Below, piece by piece: positions 36,663 to 46,660 of a DNA stretch of 64,000 nucleotides. Every line of letters starts with the position of its first letter. Position 1 is the stretch's first letter. The position numbers and the translations under genes were made by a program. Source of the stretch: Deltaproteobacteria bacterium HGW-Deltaproteobacteria-2 (GTDB taxonomy: Bacteria; Desulfobacterota; Syntrophia; Syntrophales; Smithellaceae); assembly GCA_002840505.1 (NCBI GenBank), contig PHBC01000001.1:561901-625900 (forward strand). The letters run 5' to 3'. The notes under the pieces are model-generated. The model searched no databases and was not told the origin of the DNA. It saw nothing but the letters and a program-made list of their open reading frames with translations.

Positions 36663-38351
36663 TTAACCTTTTCTTTTCTTTAATTCTTCCGCCCGCAATT
36701 CTTTACGTAGCACCTTTCCTACAGTACTCTTGGGTAATTCCTTTCGGAATTCAACTTCCGTCGGCAGCTTATATGCCGCCAGATGAGCCTTGCCAAATTC
36801 GATCATTTCCTCGGCTGTAGCTGTTTCACCTTCTTTAAGAACTACAAAGAGTTTCACGTTCTCTCCGCGTTTCGAATCAGGGATACCGATGGAGCAAGCT
36901 TCCTGAACTTTGGGGTTACCGTAATAGACTTCATCGATATCGCGTGGATAAACATTATAACCTCCAGAAATAATCATGTCTTTTTTACGGTCAACTATAT
37001 AAAAATAGCCTTCTTCATCCATTGTAGCGATGTCTCCTGTATACATCCAGCCGTCTTTCAGTACATTGGCTGTTTCTTCAGGCTTTCCTTTGTATCCCCT
37101 CATTACCTGAGGTCCCTTGACAATCAGTTCACCCGGTTTGCCGACAGGCATATCAGTTACACCGTCATCGAGGTCGACAATGCGAGCCAGCGTATCAGAG
37201 CAGGGAAGGCCTACACTACCAACTTTTTGTTTTCCGTTAAAAGGATTCATGTGAGTTACGGGACAGGTTTCCGTCATACCGAAACCCTCCGAAATGTAGG
37301 CTCCCGTGAGTTTCTGGAATTCCTGAATTACTTCGACAGGCAGAGGTGCGCTTCCGGAAAAAGCTCCTTTAATACAACTCATGTCCGTTTTCTTCAAATC
37401 GGGATGGTTCAGCATACCGATATACATGGTCGGAACCAGGGGCGTAAAGGTCGGCTTGTATTCCCTAATTGCCTGCAGTAAAGGTTCAGGCTGCGGCCGG
37501 GGAATGAGAATCTGATTCCATCCCATATAAACGCTCAGATTCATGGTTGTAGAAAGTCCAAACACATGGAAATAAGGCAATGCGCCCAACATTACTTCTT
37601 TTCCTTTTTTAAATGTTGGGAACCAAGCATCTATCTGCTGTACCTGCTTGCTGAGATTTCCATGAGTCAGGATAACCCCCTTGGACACACCGGTTGTGCC
37701 GCCTGTATACTGGTACATGGCAACATCGTCGAAAGTGAGTTTTACTTTCGGCGGATTGGGCTGATACTTGGCAATGCAATCCATCCAGCGATAGACGTCA
37801 GGGGTGGCCGGAACATCAGCGAAGGGAAACTTCTTTAATTTTTTCCCGAGAAATCTTTTTATCGGATTAAGAAAATCGCCGATGCCCATGTAGACGATCT
37901 GTTTGATCTTCGTCTTGGGCCGAAGAGCGATCATGCGCTTACCGAGAGCATCAATGGTAATGAGGACTTTAGATTCGGAATCTTTGAATTGGTGTTCCAG
38001 TTCGGGATCCGAGTAGAGAGGATTATTCATGACAACGATGGCGCCGATCTTCAAGATAGAATAGTAGGCGACAACGCAGGGAATACTATTGGGCAGGAGA
38101 ATCGAGACGGCATCCCCTTTCTTGATTCCGAATTCCGTCAGGCAGGTGGCGAAACGATCCACCTGATCCTTGAACTGACGATATGTCAGCTTATATCCTA
38201 CAAACACCATGGCTGTATCATCAGGAAAATCTTTTGCCGATTTTTCCAGATAGTCCGGCATGGTCAGTTCTCCATACTTGATATTTTCCGGAACACCTTT
38301 TTCGTATGATTTCAACCAGGGTTTGCTCTCATAAGTTATATTTTCTGCCAT
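36663..38351 (-). CDS. Long-chain fatty acid-CoA ligase (FadD-like)
   Basis: A 562-residue ANL ligase of usual FadD length. MYQYTGGTTGVSKGVILTH near residue 211 is the P-loop, ISEGFGMTETCPVTHMNP near 355 the adenylate motif, DGWMYTGDIATMDEEGYFY near 430 and DRKKDMIISGGYNVYPRDID near 453 the hinge, and LPKSTVGKVLRKELR near 540 carries the catalytic Lys near the C-terminus. It forms acyl-CoA from fatty acid. It follows the EMO gene on the same strand and precedes the hydratase, in keeping with a fatty-acid oxidation cluster. Hairpins flank it on both sides. Confidence 0.93.
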   Translation of the reverse strand: MAENITYESKPWLKSYEKGVPENIKYGELTMPDYLEKSAKDFPDDTAMVFVGYKLTYRQFKDQVDRFATCLTEFGIKKGDAVSILLPNSIPCVVAYYSILKIGAIVVMNNPLYSDPELEHQFKDSESKVLITIDALGKRMIALRPKTKIKQIVYMGIGDFLNPIKRFLGKKLKKFPFADVPATPDVYRWMDCIAKYQPNPPKVKLTFDDVAMYQYTGGTTGVSKGVILTHGNLSKQVQQIDAWFPTFKKGKEVMLGALPYFHVFGLSTTMNLSVYMGWNQILIPRPQPEPLLQAIREYKPTFTPLVPTMYIGMLNHPDLKKTDMSCIKGAFSGSAPLPVEVIQEFQKLTGAYISEGFGMTETCPVTHMNPFNGKQKVGSVGLPCSDTLARIVDLDDGVTDMPVGKPGELIVKGPQVMRGYKGKPEETANVLKDGWMYTGDIATMDEEGYFYIVDRKKDMIISGGYNVYPRDIDEVYYGNPKVQEACSIGIPDSKRGENVKLFVVLKEGETATAEEMIEFGKAHLAAYKLPTEVEFRKELPKSTVGKVLRKELRAEELKKRKG

Positions 38352-38440
38352 AGTATATACTACCCTCCCTATTTCAATTTTTTTGTTGCGGCATTATACT
38401 CCGCCGGCGTTTAAATTCAAACACATTTTTGTATTTTGAT

Positions 38441-38477
38441 AAAAAAAGGCCCGGTCTGAAATCAGTCCGGGCCTTTA
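38441..38477 (-). terminator. Rho-independent terminator after the FeS oxidoreductase gene
   Basis: On the minus strand AAAGGCCCGGACTGA pairs with TCAGACCGGGCC and is followed by seven T's. It ends the FeS oxidoreductase transcript about 26 bp after its stop codon. Confidence 0.85.
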
Positions 38478-38503
38478 ATAAACAAATGACTTTGAATATT
38501 TAC

Positions 38504-40663
38504 TTAACTTGCGCAAACATCAACGGGAGCCTTAGTTTCTTCCAATCCCATAGCCTTGACAACGATTTCGGCTATATCCAAAGCAACCATTGTTTCCGTC
38601 TTCTGTCTGTCTTTGATTCCGTCAGAAATCATGGTCAGACAGAATGGACAGCCGACAGCCACCGTGCTAGCGTTTACAGCGATAGCCTGATCGGTACGCG
38701 CATTATTAATTCGGTCACCATGTTCCTCCATCCACATTCTGGCTCCACCGGCACCGCAGCAGAAGCTCTTGGAGAGATTGCGTTCCATTTCAACAAGATT
38801 CGTTCCGGGGATAGCACTCAAAATACTCCTGGGCTGATCGTAAACTTTATTATAGCGACCTAGGAAACAGGAATCATGATAAGTGAATGTCCCATCCAGT
38901 TTCTGCGTAAATTTAATCTTACCCTTCGCAATCAGGTCGGCGATAATTTCGGTGTGATGGTAAACCTCATAGTTGCCGCCAAAGTTCGGGTAATCTTTCT
39001 TGATACAGTTATAACCATGAGGACAAATGGCGATAATCTTTTTTACGCCATAGCCGTTCATGATCTCGATATTGGCCTGAGCCTGAGACTGGAAAAGATA
39101 ATCGTTACCACCGCGCATCGCCGAATCGCCGCAGCAGCCTTCTTCTGTTCCCAAAATACCAAAGCTGACACCGGCCGCCTGCAGAATCTTGGCAAACGCA
39201 ACAGATATCTTTTTGCCGCGGTCATCGAAAGAACCGGAACAGCCGACGTAGAAGAGATATTCCACGTTGGGATCTTCAGACAGAGTTTTAACACCCAGTT
39301 CTTTAGCCCAGTCACCGCGCATATGAGCTCCGATACCCCAGGGATTCGAGTTGTTTTCCATATTGCGGTAAGTCAATTGCAACTCCGGAGCGAAATCCGC
39401 TTCCGTCAGAACTTTGTAGCGGCGCATATCGATAATCTTCTGCACATGTTCAATCGAAGATGAACAGTTTTCCATGCAATACATACAGTTGGTGCAATCC
39501 CATAGTGTATTGAGATCAATAACATCGCCCACCAGAGCTTTTTCCGGAGTCTCGCCTTCCGCAGCTTCAGCGGGAGCAGATGATTCCGCTCCTTCCGCTG
39601 CCGGAACAACAGACTTGGCCGCCGCCAGAGGAGCTTTTTCCAGCCAGTAAGTTTTAAGATCCTGAACCAGCTTTTTCGGAGACAAATGTTTACCGGTCAA
39701 ATAAGCGGGACAACCATCCTGACAGCGTCCGCACTTCGTGCAGGCGTCGGAATCAAAAATCTGTTTCCAGGTGAATTCTTCCAATTTCGATACGCCGAAG
39801 GACTCCTGATTTTCAATATCGCGAATCGGCTCTACATATCCGGTAGGTTTCAATGTTGCAAAGAAATGATTGGCCGGTGTTGTAATGATATGCAGCAGTC
39901 TGGAATAAGGAATGTAAGCAATAAAACCCAGAGCGATAAATGTATGTGTCCACCAGGATATCTTGTGCGCCGTTTTCGCACTTTCAATATCCATTCCCGA
40001 AATAATATTGGCCAGAGTCCAGCCGACAAATGAAGCTGTTTCCCATGTTGCATAACCTGTGGAGGGATCTTTTGTGGCGTGAATACGCAAAGCTTCAATG
40101 ATGAATCCGGTGATAATGATACCGGCAATCAGCAAAAGAGCAACGGCGTCATCGGTAGTATTATCCGATGTGCCTTTGTAACCGAGACGATCCGGTTTTT
40201 GAACGTACCGGCGAAAAGCTGCCATCAACACTCCGATGAGAACCAACAGACCGAACAGATCCATCAGGAAGGAAAATCCCAGATAAAAGCTGCCGCGCAA
40301 AAACGCCCAGCTAAACAAAGGTTCCGTGATATGGAATTCTCCGGCATCAAAAGCTGCTCCGAAAATTAAAACAAAAAAGCCAAAAAAGATGCAGCCATGC
40401 ATAATTCCCGGGTAAGCGTCTTTCCATGTCTTGACCTGTAAAAGTCCGTTCATAATGAGAGCTTTTATTCTTGCCGGAAGTTCGTCCACGCGGATTTCAT
40501 CCTTACCCATCGCTTTCCACAGCTTCCAGCGTTTGTAAACACCATAAGCAAATATAGCCATGGCTATGGCAGTAAAAAGAAAAAGGAACGGCTCAAAGCT
40601 ATGAGCGTTCCAGAAAACCTGACGACCTTCATTACCTATTCCAATAGGGCTAATATTTTCCAT
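38504..40663 (-). CDS. Membrane FeS oxidoreductase for EtfAB (EMO / DUF224 type, HdrD-like)
   Basis: A 719-residue fusion. Residues 22-260 hold about six membrane segments of the NarI-like b-type cytochrome type. A ferredoxin domain follows with CTKCGRCQDGCPAYLTG (308-324) and CTNCMYCMENC (390-400), split by an Ala/Glu-rich linker (about 350-377). Two CCG cysteine-rich modules contain EGCCGDSAMRGG (507 on) and SFCCGAGGARMW (632 on). This layout is known for the membrane-bound oxidoreductase that takes electrons from EtfAB and passes them to menaquinone during syntrophic or fatty-acid oxidation. etfA and etfB lie directly upstream on the same strand, which supports that role strongly. Confidence 0.92.
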   Translation of the reverse strand: MENISPIGIGNEGRQVFWNAHSFEPFLFLFTAIAMAIFAYGVYKRWKLWKAMGKDEIRVDELPARIKALIMNGLLQVKTWKDAYPGIMHGCIFFGFFVLIFGAAFDAGEFHITEPLFSWAFLRGSFYLGFSFLMDLFGLLVLIGVLMAAFRRYVQKPDRLGYKGTSDNTTDDAVALLLIAGIIITGFIIEALRIHATKDPSTGYATWETASFVGWTLANIISGMDIESAKTAHKISWWTHTFIALGFIAYIPYSRLLHIITTPANHFFATLKPTGYVEPIRDIENQESFGVSKLEEFTWKQIFDSDACTKCGRCQDGCPAYLTGKHLSPKKLVQDLKTYWLEKAPLAAAKSVVPAAEGAESSAPAEAAEGETPEKALVGDVIDLNTLWDCTNCMYCMENCSSSIEHVQKIIDMRRYKVLTEADFAPELQLTYRNMENNSNPWGIGAHMRGDWAKELGVKTLSEDPNVEYLFYVGCSGSFDDRGKKISVAFAKILQAAGVSFGILGTEEGCCGDSAMRGGNDYLFQSQAQANIEIMNGYGVKKIIAICPHGYNCIKKDYPNFGGNYEVYHHTEIIADLIAKGKIKFTQKLDGTFTYHDSCFLGRYNKVYDQPRSILSAIPGTNLVEMERNLSKSFCCGAGGARMWMEEHGDRINNARTDQAIAVNASTVAVGCPFCLTMISDGIKDRQKTETMVALDIAEIVVKAMGLEETKAPVDVCAS

Positions 40664-40774
40664 TGATCCTCCGAAATATTGAGGGTATTTGATACTTTTA
40701 ACTTAATTTTCCCTCAAGTCCTTATTGACTTGAATACAAAATTATAAAATGTATAGTTTTTATATTTTTATAAT

Positions 40775-40812
40775 CTGCTTTCGGCAACAGCTATAACCGT
40801 TGCCGAAAGCAG
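40775..40812 (-). promoter_or_regulatory. Perfect 14-bp hairpin between etfA and the FeS oxidoreductase gene
   Basis: CTGCTTTCGGCAAC (40775-40788) and GTTGCCGAAAGCAG (40799-40812) form a perfect stem with a 10-base loop. On the minus strand the following bases are ATTATAAAAATATAAAAAC, with no T-run, so this looks less like a full terminator than an attenuator, mRNA stability or processing site lowering expression of the downstream gene. Confidence 0.6.
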
Positions 40813-40827
40813 TTATTACTGAAATTT

Positions 40828-41799
40828 TTAAGCCATCAATTTCTTGCAGGCAGCGGTCAACTCGGGAACAACCTTGAAAAGATCATCCACAACACCATAA
40901 TCGGCCTTGGTAAAGATGGGGGCTTCCGCATCCTTATTAATAGCCACGATGCACTTGGATGAGCTCATGCCGGCCAAATGCTGAATAGCTCCGGAAATTC
41001 CGCAAGCGATGTACAGATTCGGAGAAACAACTTTTCCGGTCTGTCCTACCTGATCTTTTTGCGGACGCCATCCGGCATCAACTGCTGCGCGGGAAGCACC
41101 GACTGTGCCTTTGAGTACGTCAGCCAGTTCTTCAAGAATCTTGTATTCATCCGGACCCTTCATACCGCGTCCGCCGGATACAATGATATTAGCTTCGGTC
41201 AAGTCAACCTTGCCGCTGGTGTCTTTCTGCACTTCCAGAACCTTGCTCTTGGGAGCATCAACAGCCACATCAACCTTGGTCACCGCGGCGGCTTTGGCGT
41301 TTTCCACAGCCGCGAACACGTTGGGGCGAAGCGATGCCATCGCCGGGGTGGTATTGAAGACTACATCGGCGAAGCACTTGCCGGCGTACATGGGACGAAT
41401 TGCTACAAATTTTCCGCCATCTACTTTGATATCAGTACAATCAGTGGCGAGACCACCGGCCAATTTAGCAGCTACGCGGGCGGAAAGATCCTTGCCCTGA
41501 ACGGACGCGCCAAACAGTGCGATTGCCGCATCGTTATCTTTTAATATTTTGGCAACCACCTGAGCGTGTGCTTCGGTAACATAAGGTTCCAAAGCCGCGT
41601 TGTCGCCTACAAAAACTTTATCCACACCGAATTTACCCAATTCGGCAGCCAGACTTTCTATACCTGAACCAAGCAGAATGGCGCTGACTTCATCTCCTGT
41701 CTGATCAGCCAGTTTTCTGGCTGCGGAAGCAAGCTCAAAACTTACTTTACGCAGGGCGCCGTCTCTTTGTTCTGCAATTACAAATATTCCTTTTGCCAT
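40828..41799 (-). CDS. etfA: Electron transfer flavoprotein alpha subunit
   Basis: A 323-residue EtfA. The C-terminal FAD domain is clear: [20 protein letters not shown] near residue 205, [20 protein letters not shown] near 234, and [20 protein letters not shown] near 267. With EtfB it carries electrons from acyl-CoA dehydrogenases to the membrane oxidoreductase encoded next. The start codon lies 23 bp after the etfB stop. Length and motifs are complete, with no extra ferredoxin domain of the kind found in bifurcating EtfA forms. Confidence 0.96.
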   Translation of the reverse strand: MAKGIFVIAEQRDGALRKVSFELASAARKLADQTGDEVSAILLGSGIESLAAELGKFGVDKVFVGDNAALEPYVTEAHAQVVAKILKDNDAAIALFGASVQGKDLSARVAAKLAGGLATDCTDIKVDGGKFVAIRPMYAGKCFADVVFNTTPAMASLRPNVFAAVENAKAAAVTKVDVAVDAPKSKVLEVQKDTSGKVDLTEANIIVSGGRGMKGPDEYKILEELADVLKGTVGASRAAVDAGWRPQKDQVGQTGKVVSPNLYIACGISGAIQHLAGMSSSKCIVAINKDAEAPIFTKADYGVVDDLFKVVPELTAACKKLMA

Positions 41800-41822
41800 T
41801 TTTCAATTCCTCCGCTTTTAAA

Positions 41823-42593
41823 TTAAATAACTTTAGCTTCTTCCCTGAGACACCGGGCCACTTCCGCCGCCTTCTGCGCTGCATCATCACCGCAAATTAT
41901 CTTGCCGGCAGCTCGGGCTGGGGGCGGAACAACTTTGGCTACTTTGGCTTTCACATCTGTGGCAATTCCCAAAGCCGCCGCGTTTTTCACATCCACTGGT
42001 TTCTTCTTGGCTTTCATAATGCCGGGAAGCGAGGCGTAGCGGGGTTCGTTGAGACCTTTCTGAGCCGTTACCACGCAGGGTAAGCTGGTTTCTATTGAGA
42101 GCTGTGCTCCTTCTATCGGCCGAATAACTTTCACGGAAGATCCGGCAAAATCCAATTTGGTGACCAGAGTCAACTGGGGAATTCCCAGCAGTTCGGCCAG
42201 CATTGCTCCGACCTGACCGGAGTCATCGTCAATGGCGCGCTGTCCGCAGAAGATAATGTCATGGGGCAGTCCTTTAATAGCAGCGGCCAGGGCAGACGCC
42301 GTGACAAAAGCGTCGGCGTTATCCAGAGCGGGATCACTGATATGAATGCCTTTATCCGCACCCATAGCCAGAGCGGTTCTGATTGTTTCCATTGCTCTTG
42401 CCGGTCCCACGGAGACAATCGTTACATCCCCGCCATTTTTTTCTTTAAGTTTCAGAGCTTCTTCGACGCCGAATTCATCATAAGGATTCATGACCCATTT
42501 AATCTGGCCATCTTCTATTCCTGATCCGTCAGCTTTGACCTTGATCTGGGCTTCAGTATCCGGTACCTGTTTTACACATGCGATAATATTCAC
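41823..42593 (-). CDS. etfB: Electron transfer flavoprotein beta subunit
   Basis: About 256 residues. IIACVKQVPDTEAQIKV at the N-terminus, MNPYDEFGVEEALKLKEK near 33, and GCRAIDD-like CGQRAIDDDSGQVGAMLAE near 115 are characteristic of EtfB; the last is the AMP/FAD-adenine loop. I choose GTG 42593 as the start because AAGGAGG lies at the right distance upstream and homologues begin with this MNIIACVKQ pattern; the longer frame to 42620 would run through the ribosome site. It is the first gene of the etfBA-oxidoreductase set and lies behind a terminator from acs. Confidence 0.95.
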   Translation of the reverse strand: MNIIACVKQVPDTEAQIKVKADGSGIEDGQIKWVMNPYDEFGVEEALKLKEKNGGDVTIVSVGPARAMETIRTALAMGADKGIHISDPALDNADAFVTASALAAAIKGLPHDIIFCGQRAIDDDSGQVGAMLAELLGIPQLTLVTKLDFAGSSVKVIRPIEGAQLSIETSLPCVVTAQKGLNEPRYASLPGIMKAKKKPVDVKNAAALGIATDVKAKVAKVVPPPARAAGKIICGDDAAQKAAEVARCLREEAKVI

Positions 42594-42672
42594 TTTGTCC
42601 AACCTCCTTCTTCTGCACATCTTTCTTTTGAGGGAAAAACACGCATTTTTATTTTTTCTTTGTAGGTTTTAT

Positions 42673-42711
42673 AAAAAAGTCCGATTCCCCTTTTCCAGGG
42701 AACCGGACTTA
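42673..42711 (-). terminator. Rho-independent terminator after acs
   Basis: On the minus strand AAGTCCGGTTCCC pairs with GGGAATCGGACTT (one G-T type wobble region) followed by six T's. It lies 6 bp beyond the acs stop codon and separates acs from etfB. Confidence 0.85.
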
Positions 42712-42716
42712 ATGTT

Positions 42717-44690
42717 TTACAGTCTATTTTTGACGATATCGTCAACAACTGATGGATCGGCCAGCGTGCTGGTGTCACCCAAGTTGCCCAGATCGTTGGC
42801 GGCAACTTTCTTCAAAATTCTTCTCATGATCTTGCCGCTGCGTGTTTTAGGAAGACCATCGGCCCACTGAATCTTGTCGGGTGTCGCGATGGGTCCGATA
42901 ACCGTGCGGACATGAGCAATCAATTCTTTCTTCAGAGCATCGGATTTCTCCACACCGGTCTTCAGGGTTACGTAAGCATAAATGCCCTGACCCTTGATTT
43001 CATGAGGCATGCCGACAACGGCGGCTTCTGCAACAGACTTATGAGCAACCAGTGCGCTTTCGACTTCGGCTGTTCCCATGCGGTGACCGGAAACATTGAT
43101 AACGTCGTCGATACGGCCGGTAATCTGATAGTAGCCGTCTTTATCGCGGCGGCAGCCGTCACCGGTTACATAGTAGCCGGGGAACTGTTCAAAGTAGGTT
43201 TCCTGGAATCTCTTGGGATCGCCGTAAACGCCTCTCATGATGCCGGGCCATGGTACTTTGATGCACAGAGCGCCGCTAGCTACTGTATCGGTAAATTCTT
43301 TTCCTTCATCGTCAACCAACACCGGCTGTACGCCGAAGAAAGGCAGTGTAGCCATACCGGGTTTGATTTCAATCGCGCCAGGGAGCGGTGTAATCAAAAT
43401 TCCACCGGTTTCAGTCTGCCACCAAGTGTCCACAATGGGGCATTCGCCGCGGCCGATCAGGTTGAAATACCAGTTCCATGCTTCGGGGTTGATCGGCTCG
43501 CCGACTGTACCCAGCGTGCGCAGACTGGAGATGTCGCAACTCTTTACGAACGTATCGCCTTCTTTAGCAATAGCGCGGATAGCGGTCGGAGCTGTGTAGA
43601 AAATGTTGACCTTGTATTTCTCGACTACCTGCCAGAAGCGGCTGTAGGTCGGATAATTGGGAACGCCTTCAAACATAACGGATGTTGCGCCATTGCAGAG
43701 AGGACCGTAAAGAATATAGGTATGACCCGTAACCCAGCCCAGGTCGGCGGTGCACCAGTACATGTCGCCGTCATGATAATCGAAAACAATCTTGTGAGTG
43801 TAGGAGCCGTAAACCAGATAACCGCCCGTAGTGTGCATAACACCCTTGGGTTGTCCGGTGGAACCTGACGTATAAAGGATGAACAATGGATCTTCGGCAT
43901 CCATCTCTTCCGGTTTGCAATTGGCGTCAACTTTCTTCATTTCTTCATGATACCATTTGTCGCGGCCGGCGGTCATTTCACACTTAATCTTGTCGCCGAC
44001 TCTCTGGACAACGATAACTGACTTGACGGATGGACATGATTTTAATGCATCGTCGGCAGTCGCTTTCTGGGGAACAGCCTTATTGCCGCGGAAAGTTCCA
44101 TCGCAAACAACCAGAACCTTGCCTTCGCAGTTGACAATTCTGTCACGAAGAGCGTCAGCACTGAATCCGCCGAATACGATACCATGAATGGCGCCGATAC
44201 GTGAGCAGGCCAAAGCGGCAATGCCCAACTCGGGAACCATCGGCATGTAAAGAATAACACGGTCGCCCTTCTGAACGCCTTGGGCCTTCAGAACATTGGC
44301 GAACTTGCAAACTTCTTCATGCAGCTCTTTATAGGTTATTGCTCTTGCTTCGCCCGGTTCGTTGCCTTCCCACTGAATAGCAACCTGATTGCCGCGTTTT
44401 TCGAGATGTCTGTCCAGACAGTTGTAAGAAATGTTGAGTTTTCCACCTTCAAAGAATTTAACGTAGATGGGACCTTTTTTAATGTCAAAGTTGTAATCCA
44501 TAACCTTGTCCCATTTTTTGAACCAGGTTACCTGCTGTTCGGCTATTTCCGCCCAGAATTTCTCGGGCTCTTCCACTGAACGCTTCCAGAGTTTGTCGTA
44601 AGCTTCTCTGCCGCTTACCCAGGCTTTTTTCTTCGCCGCTTCCGGAATCGGATATATTTCCTTTAATTGAACTTTTGGTGCATCAGCCAT
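42717..44690 (-). CDS. acs: Acetyl-CoA synthetase (AMP-forming)
   Basis: A 657-residue full-length Acs. [19 protein letters not shown] near residue 268 is the P-loop, [17 protein letters not shown] near 417 the adenylate motif, [20 protein letters not shown] near 520 the hinge, and [16 protein letters not shown] near 613 holds the catalytic Lys that is the usual acetylation site. It interconverts acetate, ATP and CoA with acetyl-CoA, AMP and PPi. In Syntrophus this type of enzyme has been reported to run in the ATP-forming direction; whether that holds here is inference from the neighbouring etf and beta-oxidation genes. It is transcribed divergently from porin 1. Confidence 0.96.
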   Translation of the reverse strand: MADAPKVQLKEIYPIPEAAKKKAWVSGREAYDKLWKRSVEEPEKFWAEIAEQQVTWFKKWDKVMDYNFDIKKGPIYVKFFEGGKLNISYNCLDRHLEKRGNQVAIQWEGNEPGEARAITYKELHEEVCKFANVLKAQGVQKGDRVILYMPMVPELGIAALACSRIGAIHGIVFGGFSADALRDRIVNCEGKVLVVCDGTFRGNKAVPQKATADDALKSCPSVKSVIVVQRVGDKIKCEMTAGRDKWYHEEMKKVDANCKPEEMDAEDPLFILYTSGSTGQPKGVMHTTGGYLVYGSYTHKIVFDYHDGDMYWCTADLGWVTGHTYILYGPLCNGATSVMFEGVPNYPTYSRFWQVVEKYKVNIFYTAPTAIRAIAKEGDTFVKSCDISSLRTLGTVGEPINPEAWNWYFNLIGRGECPIVDTWWQTETGGILITPLPGAIEIKPGMATLPFFGVQPVLVDDEGKEFTDTVASGALCIKVPWPGIMRGVYGDPKRFQETYFEQFPGYYVTGDGCRRDKDGYYQITGRIDDVINVSGHRMGTAEVESALVAHKSVAEAAVVGMPHEIKGQGIYAYVTLKTGVEKSDALKKELIAHVRTVIGPIATPDKIQWADGLPKTRSGKIMRRILKKVAANDLGNLGDTSTLADPSVVDDIVKNRL

Positions 44691-45019
44691 GATATTTCTT
44701 CCTCCCTATTTTTTTATGATTTTAACGTCTTTAGTAACGCCTTGATACCGGCAACGCAATTACTCTAACTACTTATATTGTATGACATTTTATGAACAGA
44801 GGTCATAATTTGACTGCAAGTCATGTCTGCCTTGGGATTTTCCCTACCTTAAGATCGCTTTGATGTCAAGAAATATTTAAGAGCACGATGCGCTATTTAA
44901 AAGCACAACATGAGGCCATCTATCTCGGGAAGTCTCATGATGAGTATTACAATTAGTGAGAGAGACAGATATTACTGAAATTTCTAGTCATTACGGCGAA
45001 AAACCAGTCTAAATATTTC

Positions 45020-45049
45020 TTGACAACTTTTATTATTTTGTGTTACGCA
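45020..45049 (+). promoter_or_regulatory. Promoter of porin gene 1
   Basis: TTGACA at 45020-45025 and an extended -10 (TGT-TACGCA) 18 bp later. The same cTTGAC plus TG-extended -10 layout precedes porins 2 and 3. The rest of the 503-bp gap between acs and porin 1 (44691-45019) is AT-rich and shows no gene; it must also hold the acs promoter, which I could not place. Confidence 0.55.
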
Positions 45050-45063
45050 CAACAAATTTATCT

Positions 45064-45158
45064 TGCGCTTGGCGTTGAGAAACAATCTCTATATTCAGTA
45101 AAAGCGCAGGATATCAGAGAAGTTGGAGTCGCTTCGGGAAATGCCCGTTTCCGGGAGC
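45064..45158 (+). promoter_or_regulatory. Structured 5' leader of porin 1 (two hairpins)
   Basis: The leader can form a first stem TGCGCTT/AAGCGCA (45064-45108) and a second hairpin at 45131-45158: GCTTCGGGAAA, loop TGCCCG, TTTCCGGGAGC. The second hairpin has counterparts before porins 2-4 with changed stem bases and an almost constant loop. Its end lies 23 nt before the AAGGAGG site. Confidence 0.65.
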
Positions 45159-45193
45159 GGTAAATTTGATCTTTTCCAATTAAGGAGGAAAGA

Positions 45194-46588
45194 ATGAAGA
45201 AATTTTGGTTAGTTTTGTTGTCACTGGGGTTGATCATGGCCTTCAGTGTGTCAGCCTTCGCGGTTGACGTTAAAGTCAGCGGCGAATATTATGCCGCTGG
45301 TTTGTATTTAAATAGAATTAATACAACTGGTGGTCACGGAGATGGAACTGACATAGCTGATTATAATGTTGGGAGCACAGCCTTTTATTTTCAGAGACTG
45401 CGCGTGGGCACGGACTTTATCGTATCTCCCTGCCTGAAACTGGTCACCCGTTTTGACGCTATGGAAAGAATCTGGGGCGGCGCAAGATCATATCCTGGAT
45501 ATGGTGGAGCCTCACCACATGAGAATTCCGGCCTTGATTCTACATCCGCAGGTACCAGAGCAGAAAACGAAAATATCGCTTTCGACCTGGTTTACATTGA
45601 TTATACAGCACCCGTTGGCCAGTTCCGCGTTGGTTATCAGAAAGAATCTACATGGGGAACAATTTTCGGCAATAACGGCGAAGCAACTCCCACCGGTCAG
45701 ATCAGATATGATGGAACCTTCGGAGCATTTTCTGTTGTAGCCATGATCGCTAAAATGACTGATTTCAGTTATAGCGCTGTTACCTATGAAGATCAGACCG
45801 ACCATGATTACGACTCTTACAGAGTTGGCGGTATTTACAAATTCAAGAATGACAAAGTCAACGGCGAAGCCGGCGTTCTCTTGATTTACGGCCGCGATGC
45901 AACACACAAGCATGAAGGGTCTTCTTCCTATATGACCAGAGCTTACACCGTGAACCCCTATTTTAAAACCGCGATTGGACCGGTAGCTCTGCAGGGTGAA
46001 GGTTTTTATACCTTTGGTGATTCTAAGGATTATGATGCCGAAGGCAATACTTATACTGACGTAAAAATTGATGCATGGAGACTTTTCCTCGATGGCGCTG
46101 TTAAGGTTGGCATTGTCAACGCGGGACTCTCTGTTGCATGGCTTTCCGGTGACGATACAAGTACCAGCGATAGAGCTGAAGGTTACAGCAACGCTGGTAT
46201 AGATTGGAATCCCTGCTTGATTATGTTCAACAACGATATTATTAACTACTGGGTAGGCGGCCTTGCTAGCGGTCATGACGGCAACATCGGCGGTCCTATG
46301 AGCAATGCCTGGTTCTTCCAGGGCAGAGTTGGTGTCAACCCGACACCTCAGTTGAATGTTCTGCTGTCAGTTTCTCACGCTTTTGCAGACAAGAAACCAT
46401 CCGGATTCGCCAACGGTACCTATGGTACGGAAATTGATCTTACCGGTACCTACAAAATCACCAATAACCTGTCCTATATGCTGGGCGCAGGCTATCTCTT
46501 CACTGGTAATTACTATGGTGATACTTGCATAGATCCAATTGTTGATAATGATTTCATCCTTATTAACAAACTTACTCTTACTTTCTAA
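45194..46588 (+). CDS. Outer-membrane porin, tandem paralogue 1
   Basis: A 464-residue beta-barrel porin. The signal peptide MKKFWLVLLSLGLIMAFSVS ends AFA before VDVKVSGEYYAAG. Conserved barrel blocks are RLRVGTDFIVSPCLKLVTRF, FDAMERIWGGARS, NAWFFQGRVGVNPTPQLN and ITNNLSYMLGAGYLFTG, and the chain ends in a C-terminal Phe (KLTLTF), the BAM recognition signal. Variable Tyr/Asp/Gly-rich stretches between them are probably surface loops. Two conserved Cys (SPCLKL and WNPCLI) could form a disulfide; a third occurs near the C-terminus (GDTCIDP). It should pass small hydrophilic solutes. It resembles the homotrimeric porins of sulfate reducers, but substrate is unknown. Confidence 0.9.
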   Translation: MKKFWLVLLSLGLIMAFSVSAFAVDVKVSGEYYAAGLYLNRINTTGGHGDGTDIADYNVGSTAFYFQRLRVGTDFIVSPCLKLVTRFDAMERIWGGARSYPGYGGASPHENSGLDSTSAGTRAENENIAFDLVYIDYTAPVGQFRVGYQKESTWGTIFGNNGEATPTGQIRYDGTFGAFSVVAMIAKMTDFSYSAVTYEDQTDHDYDSYRVGGIYKFKNDKVNGEAGVLLIYGRDATHKHEGSSSYMTRAYTVNPYFKTAIGPVALQGEGFYTFGDSKDYDAEGNTYTDVKIDAWRLFLDGAVKVGIVNAGLSVAWLSGDDTSTSDRAEGYSNAGIDWNPCLIMFNNDIINYWVGGLASGHDGNIGGPMSNAWFFQGRVGVNPTPQLNVLLSVSHAFADKKPSGFANGTYGTEIDLTGTYKITNNLSYMLGAGYLFTGNYYGDTCIDPIVDNDFILINKLTLTF

Positions 46589-46623
46589 GAGTAAAAGCTT
46601 TATCGTTTAATCTCTGAACTAGA

Positions 46624-46657
46624 CCCCGGGAGGGCGGGTAACCTCCCGGGGTTTTTT
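46624..46657 (+). terminator. Rho-independent terminator after porin 1
   Basis: CCCCGGGAGG pairs with CCTCCCGGGG, followed by TTTTTT, 36 bp after the stop codon. Confidence 0.92.
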
Positions 46658-46660
46658 AAT

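Noticed and set aside
42912-43868. A 318-codon open frame on the plus strand inside acs
   Set aside because: It is antisense to a full-length acs with all family motifs, has low-complexity mixed composition and no family likeness; the length is a by-product of codon use in acs.
45512-46276. A 254-codon open frame on the minus strand inside porin 1
   Set aside because: It is opposite to a clear porin gene, lacks a ribosome site and resembles no protein family.
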